DNA from: Desulfobacterales bacterium
GTDB taxonomy: Bacteria; Desulfobacterota; Desulfobacteria; Desulfobacterales; JALSRD01
Assembly: GCA_026984935.1 (NCBI GenBank)
Contig: JALSRD010000085.1
Location: forward strand, 1 to 40,774
DNA length: 40,774 bases
Direction of reading: 5' to 3'
Made by a program: the position numbers and the translations under genes. Within the stretch, counting starts at the first letter, position 1, and every line of letters starts with the position of its first letter. The notes under the pieces are model-generated. The model worked only from the letters and a program-made list of their open reading frames with translations. It was not told where the DNA came from and did no database searches. Shown in pieces: positions 1 to 7,985 of this stretch.

Positions 1-1176
1 CAGGTGCAGCCGCAACGCCTCGGCATTGACGCGTTTCAGGCGCAGGCACATGAAGTAGCCGGAATTAAACGGGTAGATCTCCCAGGCATCCCGGTATTTG
101 GGGTCCTGCAGAACCTCCCTGACCCGTCTGGCGCGCGCCTCCAGGATGTCGAATTTTTCGTGTTTCTCGGCTGCAAAAGTACCCTTTTGCATACCGTTGA
201 GTACGATGGACTGGCTCAGGTGGGAGGCATTGGAGATCGTCCCGCGGACGGCACCGGCGGTTTTTTTCTCCAGGGCATCGTAAAAACGTGCCGCCTCGCC
301 CGCCACCCGTGTGCCGTAGGTGACAAATCCCACGCGCAGGCCCCATGCAAAATTTTCCTTGGTGGCGCCGTCCAGCTTGACAGCCAGAATTCGCGGATGC
401 AGGTCGCACAGTCCGGCAAACAGCGATTCCCGGTGGCACCGGGGGTCGTAGAAAAGACCGAAATAGGCGTCATCCAACCCGACGACCAGGCGCGTTCCAC
501 ACTCGGCGACCTCGAAGAGCATGGCCTGCATCTGTGCCGCTTCGCTCATCGAAAGCGTGTATCCGGTGGGATTGTGCGGAAAGTTGAGCACCAGGCCGAG
601 TTTTTCATTGTGTCGGGCAGCCTCGGTGAGATGCTTTTCGATGGCGTGCATGTCCAGGCCGCCATTCTTGAATTCGAATGGATACTGGCGGACATCGACC
701 CCGTTGCAGCCATTGAATATCAGGTTGTAGTTGCCCCACATCATCTTGGGCAGCAGGACCGCTTCGCCGGGGTCCAGCCACAGCATGGCAAACAGGCTGA
801 TGGCGTGCGTGATTCCACTGGTAACCACCGGCAGGCTGATTGCCTTGCCCGCCAGGGAAGGATTCTTCTCCACAAGCCCCTGTTGCCACCGCTTCCTCAG
901 TTCCGGAATACCGAAGGACGGCGCGTAAGTCAGCGAAGCCGACGGCCGGATGCCGCACACCGGCGCCATTATTGATTCAAGCCCCATGGTATGGCCCTTT
1001 TCACGGGCAATTCCGATGGTGGCGTTGATGGAATGAGCCTTTTCCCTGGCTTCGGCACCCTGGCTCAGGATCCCGCGGGGAAAAAAGAGCTGCCGGCCCT
1101 TGGCCGAGAGCATGCGTGGCACTTCGGCATTGCCGCGCAGGAGGGCTTCGTTGAGTTCTGCCGCAAGCGGGTTCAT
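1..1176 (-). CDS. PLP-dependent class I/II aminotransferase, C-terminus cut by window edge
   Basis: The frame is open from an ATG at 1176 to the window edge (392 codons, no stop), so the C-terminus is missing. It reads as a fold-type I, aspartate/aromatic-type aminotransferase. Family landmarks are NPTG (about residues 202-205), an Asp-Asp-Ala-Tyr stretch (about 235-238) expected to contact the PLP pyridine nitrogen, a Lys in GATKEN (about 273) as the Schiff-base lysine, and GLRVG just after it. AGGGAG sits 8 nt before the ATG. The amino-donor specificity cannot be told from sequence alone. The gene is monocistronic as far as is visible, with the PxxKW gene upstream on the same strand behind a likely terminator hairpin. 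The aminotransferase assignment is firm and the substrate is open. Confidence 0.88.
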   Translation of the reverse strand, partial: MNPLAAELNEALLRGNAEVPRMLSAKGRQLFFPRGILSQGAEAREKAHSINATIGIAREKGHTMGLESIMAPVCGIRPSASLTYAPSFGIPELRKRWQQGLVEKNPSLAGKAISLPVVTSGITHAISLFAMLWLDPGEAVLLPKMMWGNYNLIFNGCNGVDVRQYPFEFKNGGLDMHAIEKHLTEAARHNEKLGLVLNFPHNPTGYTLSMSEAAQMQAMLFEVAECGTRLVVGLDDAYFGLFYDPRCHRESLFAGLCDLHPRILAVKLDGATKENFAWGLRVGFVTYGTRVAGEAARFYDALEKKTAGAVRGTISNASHLSQSIVLNGMQKGTFAAEKHEKFDILEARARRVREVLQDPKYRDAWEIYPFNSGYFMCLRLKRVNAEALRLHL

Positions 1177-1372
1177 GGTGTAACTCCCTGCAGTCCGGAT
1201 CACGGTGGTTCGCCGTCCGTGTATACGCACGCTTTGCCGCTGCCTCGGTGAATCGGCGGCAGATTCGCTTTGGTTCGCAACGGATGGCGCCTGAAAAATG
1301 ATGTCAAAGCAAGCTTTTATCGTCTGGAAGGGAGGTCTGTCAAGAGCGGATCAGGAGATGTACATATAAAGG

Positions 1373-1402
1373 GGCCCCGGTCCCTTTGAGGGGCGCGGGG
1401 CC
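1373..1402. terminator. GC-rich hairpin between PxxKW gene and aminotransferase
   Basis: GGCCCCG (1373-1379) pairs with CGGGGCC (1396-1402), with extra internal pairing of CCC and GGG in the loop. It lies about 20 nt past the PxxKW stop. Read on the minus strand it is followed by CCTTTATAT, a weak T-tract. Read on the plus strand it is followed by TGGCTGTCTTTTT. It is a plausible intrinsic terminator of modest quality. Confidence 0.45.
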
Positions 1403-1422
1403 TGGCTGTCTTTTTGGCCGCA

Positions 1423-1701
1423 TTAGCGATTTCCCCTCTTGGAGGCCTTGAGCGGATTGATCCTGGTACCGGAAACGGCGGCCGTCTTGGCCACATGCGT
1501 GGCCAGGTTGCAGGAGCCGTTCTTCCATTTCACAGCCGGCTCCGGGCAGGCCGAGCAGTACCAGCCCGAGGAAAGTTCCTGGCTGCGGTTGCAGCCGTCA
1601 CACTTTTCGACGACATGGTGGCAGGAACCGCCATTGTAGGAACACCCCTCAACTGTCATAAAAGGGCACTCCTGCCCCTCACGAATCGTTGTACAAATCA
1701 T
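1423..1701 (-). CDS. PxxKW family small cysteine-rich protein
   Basis: This 92-residue protein has nine cysteines (residues 3, 12, 20, 27, 34, 37, 49, 52, 64), two of them in CxxC pairs (34/37 and 49/52), followed by PAVKW (55-59). This is the signature of the PxxKW cysteine-rich family, which I recall as common in sulfate-reducing deltaproteobacteria. A metal- or Fe-S-binding or redox role is an inference; the function is not known to me. The C-terminus is a basic tail. I chose the ATG at 1701 because GGGGGTG lies 6-7 nt upstream and the Cys-rich domain starts there; a longer in-frame ORF upstream has no family-like sequence. A good sigma-70-type promoter lies about 150 nt upstream, so the leader is long. 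Confidence 0.85.
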   Translation of the reverse strand: MICTTIREGQECPFMTVEGCSYNGGSCHHVVEKCDGCNRSQELSSGWYCSACPEPAVKWKNGSCNLATHVAKTAAVSGTRINPLKASKRGNR

Positions 1702-1860
1702 CGGAATCACCCCCTTTGCTTTAAAAGTCGCTTTTGGTCGTGACGACACAGAAAAAAATGGTCCGCACAGGCGGCGCCACGGCGCAAACTTTCCCTGCCG
1801 CAATATTCGCGGGTTTCAGAAGCGCATTAAAATATCCGCATGTCCGGCAAAAGAAAGCGG

Positions 1861-1889
1861 AATATAAGCAAGCCGGCCTTTTCTGTCAA
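1861..1889 (-). promoter_or_regulatory. Sigma-70-type promoter for the PxxKW gene
   Basis: On the minus strand, TTGACA (1889-1884) is followed by a 17-bp spacer and TATATT (1866-1861), matching the consensus at 6/6 and 5/6. Transcription would start near 1854, giving an untranslated leader of about 150 nt before the ATG at 1701. Confidence 0.7.
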
Positions 1890-1976
1890 CCAAAAATCGT
1901 CAAAACAGCCGCCGGGGGTTGATTCTCAGGCACGGCTTGCGTTAAGATGTGCTTAAAAACGGAGGGCCATGGTCGA

Positions 1977-2846
1977 ATGCACTACGAAGGTAACATCATC
2001 CGTCCACCCAGTGAGGCGAATTCCATTCTTTTGCAGGTCACGGTGGGCTGTTCGCGCAACAGGTGCACCTTCTGCGGTACTTACCGGGGCGAACGCTTTA
2101 AAATCAAACCCATGGAAACGATCATGGCGGACATCGCCTTCGCCGCCCGGCACTGCCGCCGGCAGCGGCGTGTCTTTTTGTGCGACGGCGATGCGCTGAT
2201 CGTTCCCCAAAAGCGGCTGTTGCAAATCCTTACAGAAATCAAACGGCAGCTGCCCTGGGTCACGCGCATAGGGACCTATGCCAACGCCAAGGGGTTGGAG
2301 ATGAAAAGCCCCGCACAGCTCCGGGCGCTCAGCGACCTTGGGCTGGGCATCGTATACATGGGTCTGGAAAGCGGCGACGATGTCACCCTTGCGCGCATCC
2401 GCAAGGGCGCGCGCGCCCAAACCATGATCGAAGCGGGGCAAAAAGCCAAAACCGCCGGGATGAAGCTTTCGTTGACCGTGCTGCTGGGGATCGCCGGCAG
2501 AAAGCGCTCCCGAATCCACGCCCGCGAAACCGGCCGGGTGCTGTCCGCCATCGACCCGGACTACGTGGGTGCCCTCAGCCTGATGCTGATTCCCGGCACA
2601 CCGCTTTACGACGATTATGTCCAGGGCCGCTTCACCCTCATCGAACCCTTGGAGATGCTCCACGAGCTTGGCATCATGATCGCCCACACGCACCTGACCC
2701 GCGGGCTGTTTCATGCCAACCACGCATCCAACTATCTGCCCATCAAGGCCCGCCTGCCCAAAGAAAAAGAACAGACGCTCCGGCGCATCGATGCCGCCCT
2801 GGCAGGCCGCATCGACTTAAAACCGGAATACCTGCGCGCGCTTTAG
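1977..2846 (+). CDS. Radical SAM protein with CX4CX2C cluster motif
   Basis: This is a 289-residue protein. Its Fe-S site is C-SRNR-C-TF-C (residues 25-33), a CX4CX2C spacing instead of the usual CX3CX2C. I recall this spacing from a branch of radical SAM proteins that begin MxYxGxIxRPPSE. The rest resembles a TIM-barrel radical SAM core: a GxE-like VYMGLESGDD region and LMLIPGTPLYDDY near the substrate side. The start is placed at ATG 1977, where GGAGGG lies 10 nt upstream; a longer in-frame ATG at 1947 lacks a ribosome site. No substrate or partner gene is evident. The superfamily call is safe and the reaction is unknown. Confidence 0.85.
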   Translation: MHYEGNIIRPPSEANSILLQVTVGCSRNRCTFCGTYRGERFKIKPMETIMADIAFAARHCRRQRRVFLCDGDALIVPQKRLLQILTEIKRQLPWVTRIGTYANAKGLEMKSPAQLRALSDLGLGIVYMGLESGDDVTLARIRKGARAQTMIEAGQKAKTAGMKLSLTVLLGIAGRKRSRIHARETGRVLSAIDPDYVGALSLMLIPGTPLYDDYVQGRFTLIEPLEMLHELGIMIAHTHLTRGLFHANHASNYLPIKARLPKEKEQTLRRIDAALAGRIDLKPEYLRAL

Positions 2847-2880
2847 CCGCAGTTTACCGTTTCCCGGCACAGGCCCATCG

Positions 2881-2904
2881 GCTAATCGGCTAATCGGCTA
2901 ATCG
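2881..2904. repeat. Three tandem copies of an 8-bp unit
   Basis: GCTAATCG is repeated three times without interruption (2881-2888, 2889-2896, 2897-2904), flanked by partial copies ATCG (2877-2880) and GCTA (2905-2908). It lies 35 nt past the radical SAM stop codon, in the gap before the convergent winged-helix gene. It is a short simple-sequence tract that may vary in copy number. Confidence 0.9.
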
Positions 2905-3031
2905 GCTATGCATTCCCCAGTAAACTCCGGCAGGCAACGCGCCACACGGGTTCAGGTTTACGGCTTCAGCGTATGAATTGTCTGGCAACTCGCAGGACCG
3001 GCTTCCGGAGACCCCGTCGTTTGCGCACGCT

Positions 3032-3574
3032 TTATTCGGCCAGTAACGCCGATACGGCCTCCAACACCCGGGGGGCCGTACCCCTTTGCAGGATGCGCTC
3101 GATGGATTGAAGGCAGGCCCGCACAATGGCGGTCTTGGGACGCGGCGAGGTGAGTTGCACAGCAATGGTCTTCAGATCAACGATCAGTTCATTCAGTGAA
3201 TCAAAGTCGAGCGCAAGTTCCGTGGCCTGGGATTTGACCTCGGCCATAACCGTTTCAAGCCCCTCTTGCTGCGCTTCCTCTATGATCGGCCGGCTGCCGA
3301 GCTTGAAACGCGCTTCACCGTCCCTGACCGGCGCGATGCGCTGCGCCAGTTCCCTGCCCCGCTCGGACAGGCAGACCCCTCCGGCCAGCGTGCGCAGCTC
3401 GATCAAACCTGATCCCATCAGGTCTTCGGCGATGCGCGACGCCACACCCCGGTCAAGGCCCAGTTTACGTCCGACATCGTACATGGAAACCTGGCACTCG
3501 CTTTCCATGCCGCAATGTTCAAACATTTCGACCAGGAAACGCTCATCCACTTCGCTGAGTCTGCTGCCGGTCAT
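3032..3574 (-). CDS. Uncharacterised protein with probable winged-helix N-terminus
   Basis: This 180-residue protein is not one I recognise by name. Residues about 5-75 look like a winged-helix or MarR-like fold: VDERFLVEMFEHCGM, a helix pair around DVGRKLGLDRGVASRIAEDLMGSG, then LAGGVCLSERGRELA. That pattern is typical of a small DNA-binding or RNA-binding domain. The C-terminal half is helical and charged with no motif I know, ending QRGTAPRVLEAVSALL. The ATG at 3574 starts the conserved-looking part; upstream in-frame codons to 3649 are compositionally odd, and no strong ribosome site exists at either. It follows ihfA on the same strand after 162 nt, so cotranscription is possible. A regulatory role is inference only. 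Confidence 0.65.
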   Translation of the reverse strand: MTGSRLSEVDERFLVEMFEHCGMESECQVSMYDVGRKLGLDRGVASRIAEDLMGSGLIELRTLAGGVCLSERGRELAQRIAPVRDGEARFKLGSRPIIEEAQQEGLETVMAEVKSQATELALDFDSLNELIVDLKTIAVQLTSPRPKTAIVRACLQSIERILQRGTAPRVLEAVSALLAE

Positions 3575-3736
3575 GCAAGCGCCGCTTTCCGACTTACGGT
3601 CATTTGGAGATTTTTCCCGCTTCCTGCCGTCCCAGGTTGCGGCCCGCAACGGATACCCGCAGCAACCCCCGGCGATGGCGGGAATCCACCGCCTGCAATG
3701 CTTCGCGGGAACAGGTAGCTGATAGATACGCGCCGG

Positions 3737-4015
3737 TCAGTTGACTTTCTTGCGCAGCACAGACGAACATTTAAAGGTGACCACCCGTCGTTTCGACAGC
3801 AGCATGTCCTGGCCGGTGGCAGGATTTCTGCCGCGACGTGCGCGTTTGTCTTTCACACAAAATTTGCCGAAACCGCTGATCAGGACGTCTTCACCGTTTT
3901 GAAGGGTCCTTTTGATGATTTCCAAGAGGATCTCAACTGCATTGGAAGCATCTTTCTTCGGCAGTCCGACCTGTTCATTGATCGCTTCAACAATCCGTGC
4001 CTTGGTGAGCGTCAT
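3737..4015 (-). CDS. ihfA: Integration host factor alpha subunit (HU/IHF family)
   Basis: A 92-residue DNA-bending protein. It has MTLTKARIVEAI at the N-terminus, ISGFGKF in the dimer/beta-arm base, the arm sequence RRGRNPATGQ whose RNP contacts the minor groove, and RRVVTF near the end. The length and the TLTKA and RRVVTF pieces fit IHF alpha better than HU, though a deltaproteobacterial HU-like protein cannot be fully excluded. IHF bends DNA as a heterodimer and often assists sigma-54 promoters, which is relevant to the promoters at 18,987-19,042. AGGAG lies 11 nt before the ATG. A promoter and a palindrome lie directly upstream. Confidence 0.88.
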   Translation of the reverse strand: MTLTKARIVEAINEQVGLPKKDASNAVEILLEIIKRTLQNGEDVLISGFGKFCVKDKRARRGRNPATGQDMLLSKRRVVTFKCSSVLRKKVN

Positions 4016-4080
4016 TGCTTCGCAACTCCTGAATGAATAGTTATTGACAGCTGTCCATCACCGTGTGAAACCCCACTCGG

Positions 4081-4095
4081 CCGATTCAAAATCGG
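4081..4095. promoter_or_regulatory. Palindrome at the ihfA transcription start
   Basis: CCGATT-CAA-AATCGG is a perfect 6-bp inverted repeat with a 3-bp centre. It abuts the -10 box of the ihfA promoter and covers the predicted start site. This placement suits a repressor operator, or a short hairpin at the 5' end of the mRNA. The binding protein is unknown. Confidence 0.45.
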
Positions 4096-4124
4096 ACAAT
4101 ATTCCTAAGCTTTTAATTTGTCAA
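4096..4124 (-). promoter_or_regulatory. Sigma-70-type promoter for ihfA
   Basis: On the minus strand, TTGACA (4124-4119) is followed by a 17-bp spacer and TATTGT (4101-4096), giving a perfect -35 and a 4/6 -10. The start site would fall near 4089, inside the adjacent palindrome. Confidence 0.65.
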
Positions 4125-4243
4125 CCTTTATTGATGAAATCTTGAAATTGCTGCGCTTAAAAACCGAGGCGTACCGGCACTCCGCCGAGGCGGCCCGCGG
4201 GGCCGGGCACTTTTCGAGCCATATGCCTGGGACCTTTATCCTG

Positions 4244-4282
4244 TTTACATCGCCGTGCAGGTGTTTTAGGTTAGGCTAAAAC
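4244..4282 (+). promoter_or_regulatory. Possible promoter with 20-bp inverted repeat before the glycosyltransferase operon
   Basis: The 334-nt gap between ihfA and the glycosyltransferase operon holds the ihfA promoter on one strand and this site on the other. TTTACA (4244-4249), 17 bp, then TAGGTT (4267-4272) forms a weak promoter. Its -10 lies inside a perfect inverted repeat: GTTTTAG (4263-4269), loop GTTAGG, CTAAAAC (4276-4282). An operator overlapping a weak -10 is the simplest reading; nothing identifies the regulator. Confidence 0.4.
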
Positions 4283-4349
4283 ATGTTCTTCAAACCCGAA
4301 AGCCGCAGCGTGGGCCGCACGACCCGCGGCGGCCCTGTCAGGACTGCCG

Positions 4350-5831
4350 ATGCTCTCTTTTCTGTCACGTATGGCCGTCATCGTCTATTTCGCATGCGCC
4401 GCCGGCCTGTTGCTCTACGGGGTGAACTGTTACGTCATGATCTTCCTGTTTTACCGCTCCCGCGGCCGTGCCGCACAGAGGCGCAGGGAGGTGCAGCGGT
4501 CCTTTCCGGTTTCCGCAGCCAGCCCGGAACTGCCGCGGGTGACCACGCAGATTCCCGTTTTCAACGAATACAACGTTGTGGAAAGAGTCATGCGCGCCGC
4601 CTGCCGCATGCGCTATCCGGCCGATCGGCACGAAATTCAGATCCTGGACGACTCCACGGATGAGACCCGCCAGCTCATCGACCGCACGGCGGCCGAGCTG
4701 CGACGGCAGGGACACGATGTCAGGGTGCTGCGCCGCAGCCACCGCCGCGGGTACAAAGCCGGCGCCCTGTCCCGGGGCATGGCCCTGGCCGGCGGTGAGC
4801 TGCTGGCCGTATTCGATGCCGATTTCGTGCCGCCGGCGGATTTTTTGCTGCAAAGCGTACCGTTTTTCCTGGCCGATGCCGGGCTGGGGCTGGTCCAGGC
4901 CCGCTGGGGGCACCTGAACCAGCGCCGCTCGCTGCTGACGCGGGCGCAATCCATCGGAATCGACGGCCACTTCATGGTGGAGCAGTCAGCCCGCAATTGG
5001 AACGGACTGTTCATGAACTTCAACGGCACTGCAGGTATCTGGCGCCGCCAGGCCGTCCAGGCGGCCGGCGGCTGGCAGTGGGACACACTCACCGAGGACA
5101 TGGACCTGTCCTACCGGGTGCAGTTCGCCGGCTGGCGTACTGTATATCTTCCCGATCTGGTGGTCCCCGGTGAAATCCCTGAAGACGTGCGCGCCTTCAA
5201 AAGCCAGCAGTTTCGCTGGGCCAAGGGCTCCATCCAGACAGCCAAAAAACTGCTCCCCGGGCTGCTGCGCAGCCAAGAGCCATGGTTCAGGAAGCTCCAG
5301 GCTGTTTTTCACATGACCCACTATCTGGTCCATCCGCTGATGCTGGTACTGGCATTGCTGGCACTGCCGGTCCTTTTGACCGTCAGTTTCCGTCTGACAC
5401 CGTCTGTCTTCGGCCTGGCCGCAGTGGCGTTGGGAATTTCCATGCTGGCGCCCAGCGCACTGTACGCCGTCAGCCAGCAGGCGGCGTACGAGAACTGGGG
5501 ACGGCACCTGCTGATGCTGCCGCTGCTGGTGGTCATCGGCATCGGCATTGCCCTGTCAAACACCCAGGCGGTATTCGAAGCGCTGGCCGGCAGGCCCAGC
5601 GAATTCGTGCGCACGCCCAAACGCGGAGAGCTGACGAAAAAGGCCTATCCCCTGAAACTGCCGGCCATGGCCCTGCTGGAGATCATGCTGGGCCTTTACT
5701 GTACCTGGTCCCTGGCGGTGTATCTTTCAGCCGGGAAGTACCTGGTGGGACCCTTTCTGGGCGCCTATGCCGCCGGTTTCCTGTTCATCGGGTTGCTCAG
5801 CGTGGTCCATACGCTGGCATTTTCAAAATGA
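4350..5831 (+). CDS. Membrane GT2 glycosyltransferase, cellulose-synthase-like
   Basis: A 493-residue processive-type family 2 glycosyltransferase in the inner membrane. A TM segment (about 9-33) precedes the cytosolic GT-A domain. That domain carries Asp100-Asp101 (DDSTDE), DAD (156-158) for the nucleotide-sugar and metal, TED (248-250) with the catalytic Asp/Glu, and QQFRW (286-290), the QxxRW acceptor-channel motif. At least four TM segments follow from about residue 312. This layout fits BcsA/CslA-like synthases, but no PilZ domain is present. The sugar is unknown; glucose or mannose would be usual. AGGA precedes the ATG by 6 nt. The stop overlaps the next start (ATGA at 5828-5831), so the two are translationally coupled. 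Confidence 0.88.
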   Translation: MLSFLSRMAVIVYFACAAGLLLYGVNCYVMIFLFYRSRGRAAQRRREVQRSFPVSAASPELPRVTTQIPVFNEYNVVERVMRAACRMRYPADRHEIQILDDSTDETRQLIDRTAAELRRQGHDVRVLRRSHRRGYKAGALSRGMALAGGELLAVFDADFVPPADFLLQSVPFFLADAGLGLVQARWGHLNQRRSLLTRAQSIGIDGHFMVEQSARNWNGLFMNFNGTAGIWRRQAVQAAGGWQWDTLTEDMDLSYRVQFAGWRTVYLPDLVVPGEIPEDVRAFKSQQFRWAKGSIQTAKKLLPGLLRSQEPWFRKLQAVFHMTHYLVHPLMLVLALLALPVLLTVSFRLTPSVFGLAAVALGISMLAPSALYAVSQQAAYENWGRHLLMLPLLVVIGIGIALSNTQAVFEALAGRPSEFVRTPKRGELTKKAYPLKLPAMALLEIMLGLYCTWSLAVYLSAGKYLVGPFLGAYAAGFLFIGLLSVVHTLAFSK

Positions 5832-7948
5832 GCCGGCCGGCGGCAGATGACTGCATCCGGAGGCAGCCCTGGTTTTTTTACCTGTCGCTGGCGCTGCTCC
5901 TCTCCGCTTGCCTGTGGGGCGGCCTGTATGGCAAGATCGGCAGGCATCCGCTGTTCTCAGTGCCCGCCGGCGGTTTCATCCTGCTGTACGCCGCCACCTG
6001 GACGGCTTGGATGGCGGTTGTGGTCACTTTCCCCAAAGAACTTGCCGCAAACCGCCAGATTCTTCTGATTCTGACGCTGGCGCTGGCTTTGCGGGTGACC
6101 CTTCTGCCGCACCCTGCTTCCGACGACATCAACCGTTACCTGTGGGAGGGGCGCCTGTTGACCGAAGGGGTCAGCCCCTATGTCCATGCCCCCGGCGACC
6201 CCTTGCTCGCCGGCCGGGCGCAAAGCGACCCTTACCATGGCCGCATCAACCATCCAGCGGTTCCGGCGGCCTACCCGCCGCTGGCACTGCTCTTTTTTGC
6301 CGGCCTGGGAAAGCTCAAGTACGATCCGCTGACGATTAAAATCGCGCTGACGTTTTTCGATCTGGCCACCGTATGCCTGGTGCTCATGCTGCTCGGCCAC
6401 CGCCGCCTGGACCTGCGCTGGAGCCTGGTTTACGCCTTGAACCCGCTGGTGCTCTACAGCTTCGCCGGCCAGGGCCACTACGACGTGATGCAGAACTTCT
6501 TTCTGGCCGCGGCCCTGGTCTGCTACGATCGGCGCCGCTGGGCGTGGATGTACCTGCTGGCCGGACTTTCGGTGCAGACCAAATACGTCGCTGTCTTCGC
6601 ACTGCCGTTTTTCATGCGCCGCGACAACTGGAAACTGGCCTGGATCAGCCTTGCGGCCATCATACTGCCCTACGTGCCCTTCATTCTGCAAAGCCCGCTG
6701 GTGCCTTTTGAAGGCCTTTTATTTTTCGGCCGCCATTTTGCCGTCAACGGCCCGGTCCACGACTTGCTGCGTGCGGCCCTGGGCAGTATGGCGGCGGCCA
6801 CCACCGGCTGCCGGGTGTTGTTGGCGGCTGTTCTGCCGGCGGCTGTCTTCTGGTTTCATCCCTGCCTGAACCCACGTTTCCGCCGCGACCCCGTATCCGG
6901 TATTTTTTTTGTGCTGGGCGCGCTGCTTATGTTCTTGCCGACGGTGCACTTCTGGTATCTGGCCTGGGTGTTTCCCTGGCTCGCCCTGCGTCCGTCCTTC
7001 AGCTGGACGGTTCTGTCCCTGTCGGCGGGTTTTTATTTTGTCTCCAGCGGCATGCTCCAGCAAACCGGCAGCTGGCAGTTGCCGGCCGCCGCACGCACCG
7101 CCGAATGGCTGCCTTTCGGCCTTTTTTTCGCAAATGACGCACGCCTGTTTTGTAAGCGCCTCAAGGCGCCCGTTTTCAGCGAAAACCCGCAGTCCCTGTC
7201 CATCGTCATACCGGCCCGCAACGAAGCCGGCCGCATCGCCGGCTGTGTCCGGGCGCTGCGGCGCTGCGCGCTGGTGCACGAAGTGATTGTGGTGGACGGC
7301 GGTTCCGCGGACGGTACCGCTGCAAAGGCACGCACAGCCGGCGCGCTGGTCCTGCAGCACGCGCATCCTCCGGAAAACGGAGGCGGCCGCGGAGGCCAGA
7401 TTTACGCCGGCATCAACGCCGCCAAAGGCGATGTGGTCGCCATCGTACACGCCGACACGCGTGTGAAACCGACCGTCCTGGAGCGCGTGCTCGGCATGCT
7501 GCAACGCCAGCAGATGGTGGCCGGCGGCGCAATCGGCGGATCGTTTTCCGGATCGGCCCCGGGCCTGAGACTGCTGGAGTACGCCAACGACGCGCGGGCC
7601 GCTTTTCTGGGTATCAGCTTCGGAGACCAGGTCCAGTTTTTCCGGCGGACGCCGGTGGTGGCCAACGATCTGTTTCCCCGCATCCCGCTGATGGAAGATG
7701 TTGAATTCAGCCTGCGGCTGCACCGGTTGGGTCGTCAGGTCTTTTTCTTCGGCGGAACCTGCGTTTCGGCACGCGGCTGGCGGAAGTCCGGTGCCAGGAA
7801 GTTCCGGCTGGTGCTGGCGCTCACCGGCAGCTACCTGTGGCAGCGCCTTTACCGCCCGCCGGACACGACGGGCATGTACTACCGCTACTACGGGGAAATG
7901 GCTCCGCCGCGGGCGCAGCCCCTTGACAGGCCACATGCGAACCAGTAG
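5828..7948 (+). CDS. Fused GT-C membrane glycosyltransferase and GT2 domain
   Basis: A 706-residue two-part protein. Residues about 15-445 are a polytopic GT-C-type enzyme (GT87/DUF2029-like). After the first TM segments comes SDDINRYLWEG, the acidic loop expected to hold the catalytic acidic residues that use polyprenyl-phosphate sugars. Residues about 455-690 are a GT-A family 2 domain with SIVIPARNEAGR, VVDGGSADGT, HADTR and MEDVEFSLR, close to the rSAM/selenodomain-associated transferase 2 type (TIGR04283). The downstream gene at 8605 encodes a second, free copy of that domain. The fusion is one continuous frame without internal stops. The start ATG at 5828 overlaps the stop of the gene before. 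Linking the two would couple lipid-linked sugar transfer to nucleotide-sugar transfer; this is inference. Confidence 0.85.
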   Translation: MSRPAADDCIRRQPWFFYLSLALLLSACLWGGLYGKIGRHPLFSVPAGGFILLYAATWTAWMAVVVTFPKELAANRQILLILTLALALRVTLLPHPASDDINRYLWEGRLLTEGVSPYVHAPGDPLLAGRAQSDPYHGRINHPAVPAAYPPLALLFFAGLGKLKYDPLTIKIALTFFDLATVCLVLMLLGHRRLDLRWSLVYALNPLVLYSFAGQGHYDVMQNFFLAAALVCYDRRRWAWMYLLAGLSVQTKYVAVFALPFFMRRDNWKLAWISLAAIILPYVPFILQSPLVPFEGLLFFGRHFAVNGPVHDLLRAALGSMAAATTGCRVLLAAVLPAAVFWFHPCLNPRFRRDPVSGIFFVLGALLMFLPTVHFWYLAWVFPWLALRPSFSWTVLSLSAGFYFVSSGMLQQTGSWQLPAAARTAEWLPFGLFFANDARLFCKRLKAPVFSENPQSLSIVIPARNEAGRIAGCVRALRRCALVHEVIVVDGGSADGTAAKARTAGALVLQHAHPPENGGGRGGQIYAGINAAKGDVVAIVHADTRVKPTVLERVLGMLQRQQMVAGGAIGGSFSGSAPGLRLLEYANDARAAFLGISFGDQVQFFRRTPVVANDLFPRIPLMEDVEFSLRLHRLGRQVFFFGGTCVSARGWRKSGARKFRLVLALTGSYLWQRLYRPPDTTGMYYRYYGEMAPPRAQPLDRPHANQ

Positions 7949-7985
7949 CACAGTAGCAACAGTTCAGTCCCGCGAGGAAGGCGAC

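Noticed and set aside
4-975. Long plus-strand open frame opposite the aminotransferase
   Set aside because: It is the antisense shadow of the aminotransferase; it lacks a ribosome site and any recognisable domain.
1947-1976. Extended N-terminus of the radical SAM protein from ATG 1947
   Set aside because: No ribosome site precedes it, while ATG 1977 has GGAGGG at 10 nt.
2881-2904. Possible CRISPR-like repeat
   Set aside because: Units are 8 bp and contiguous without spacers.
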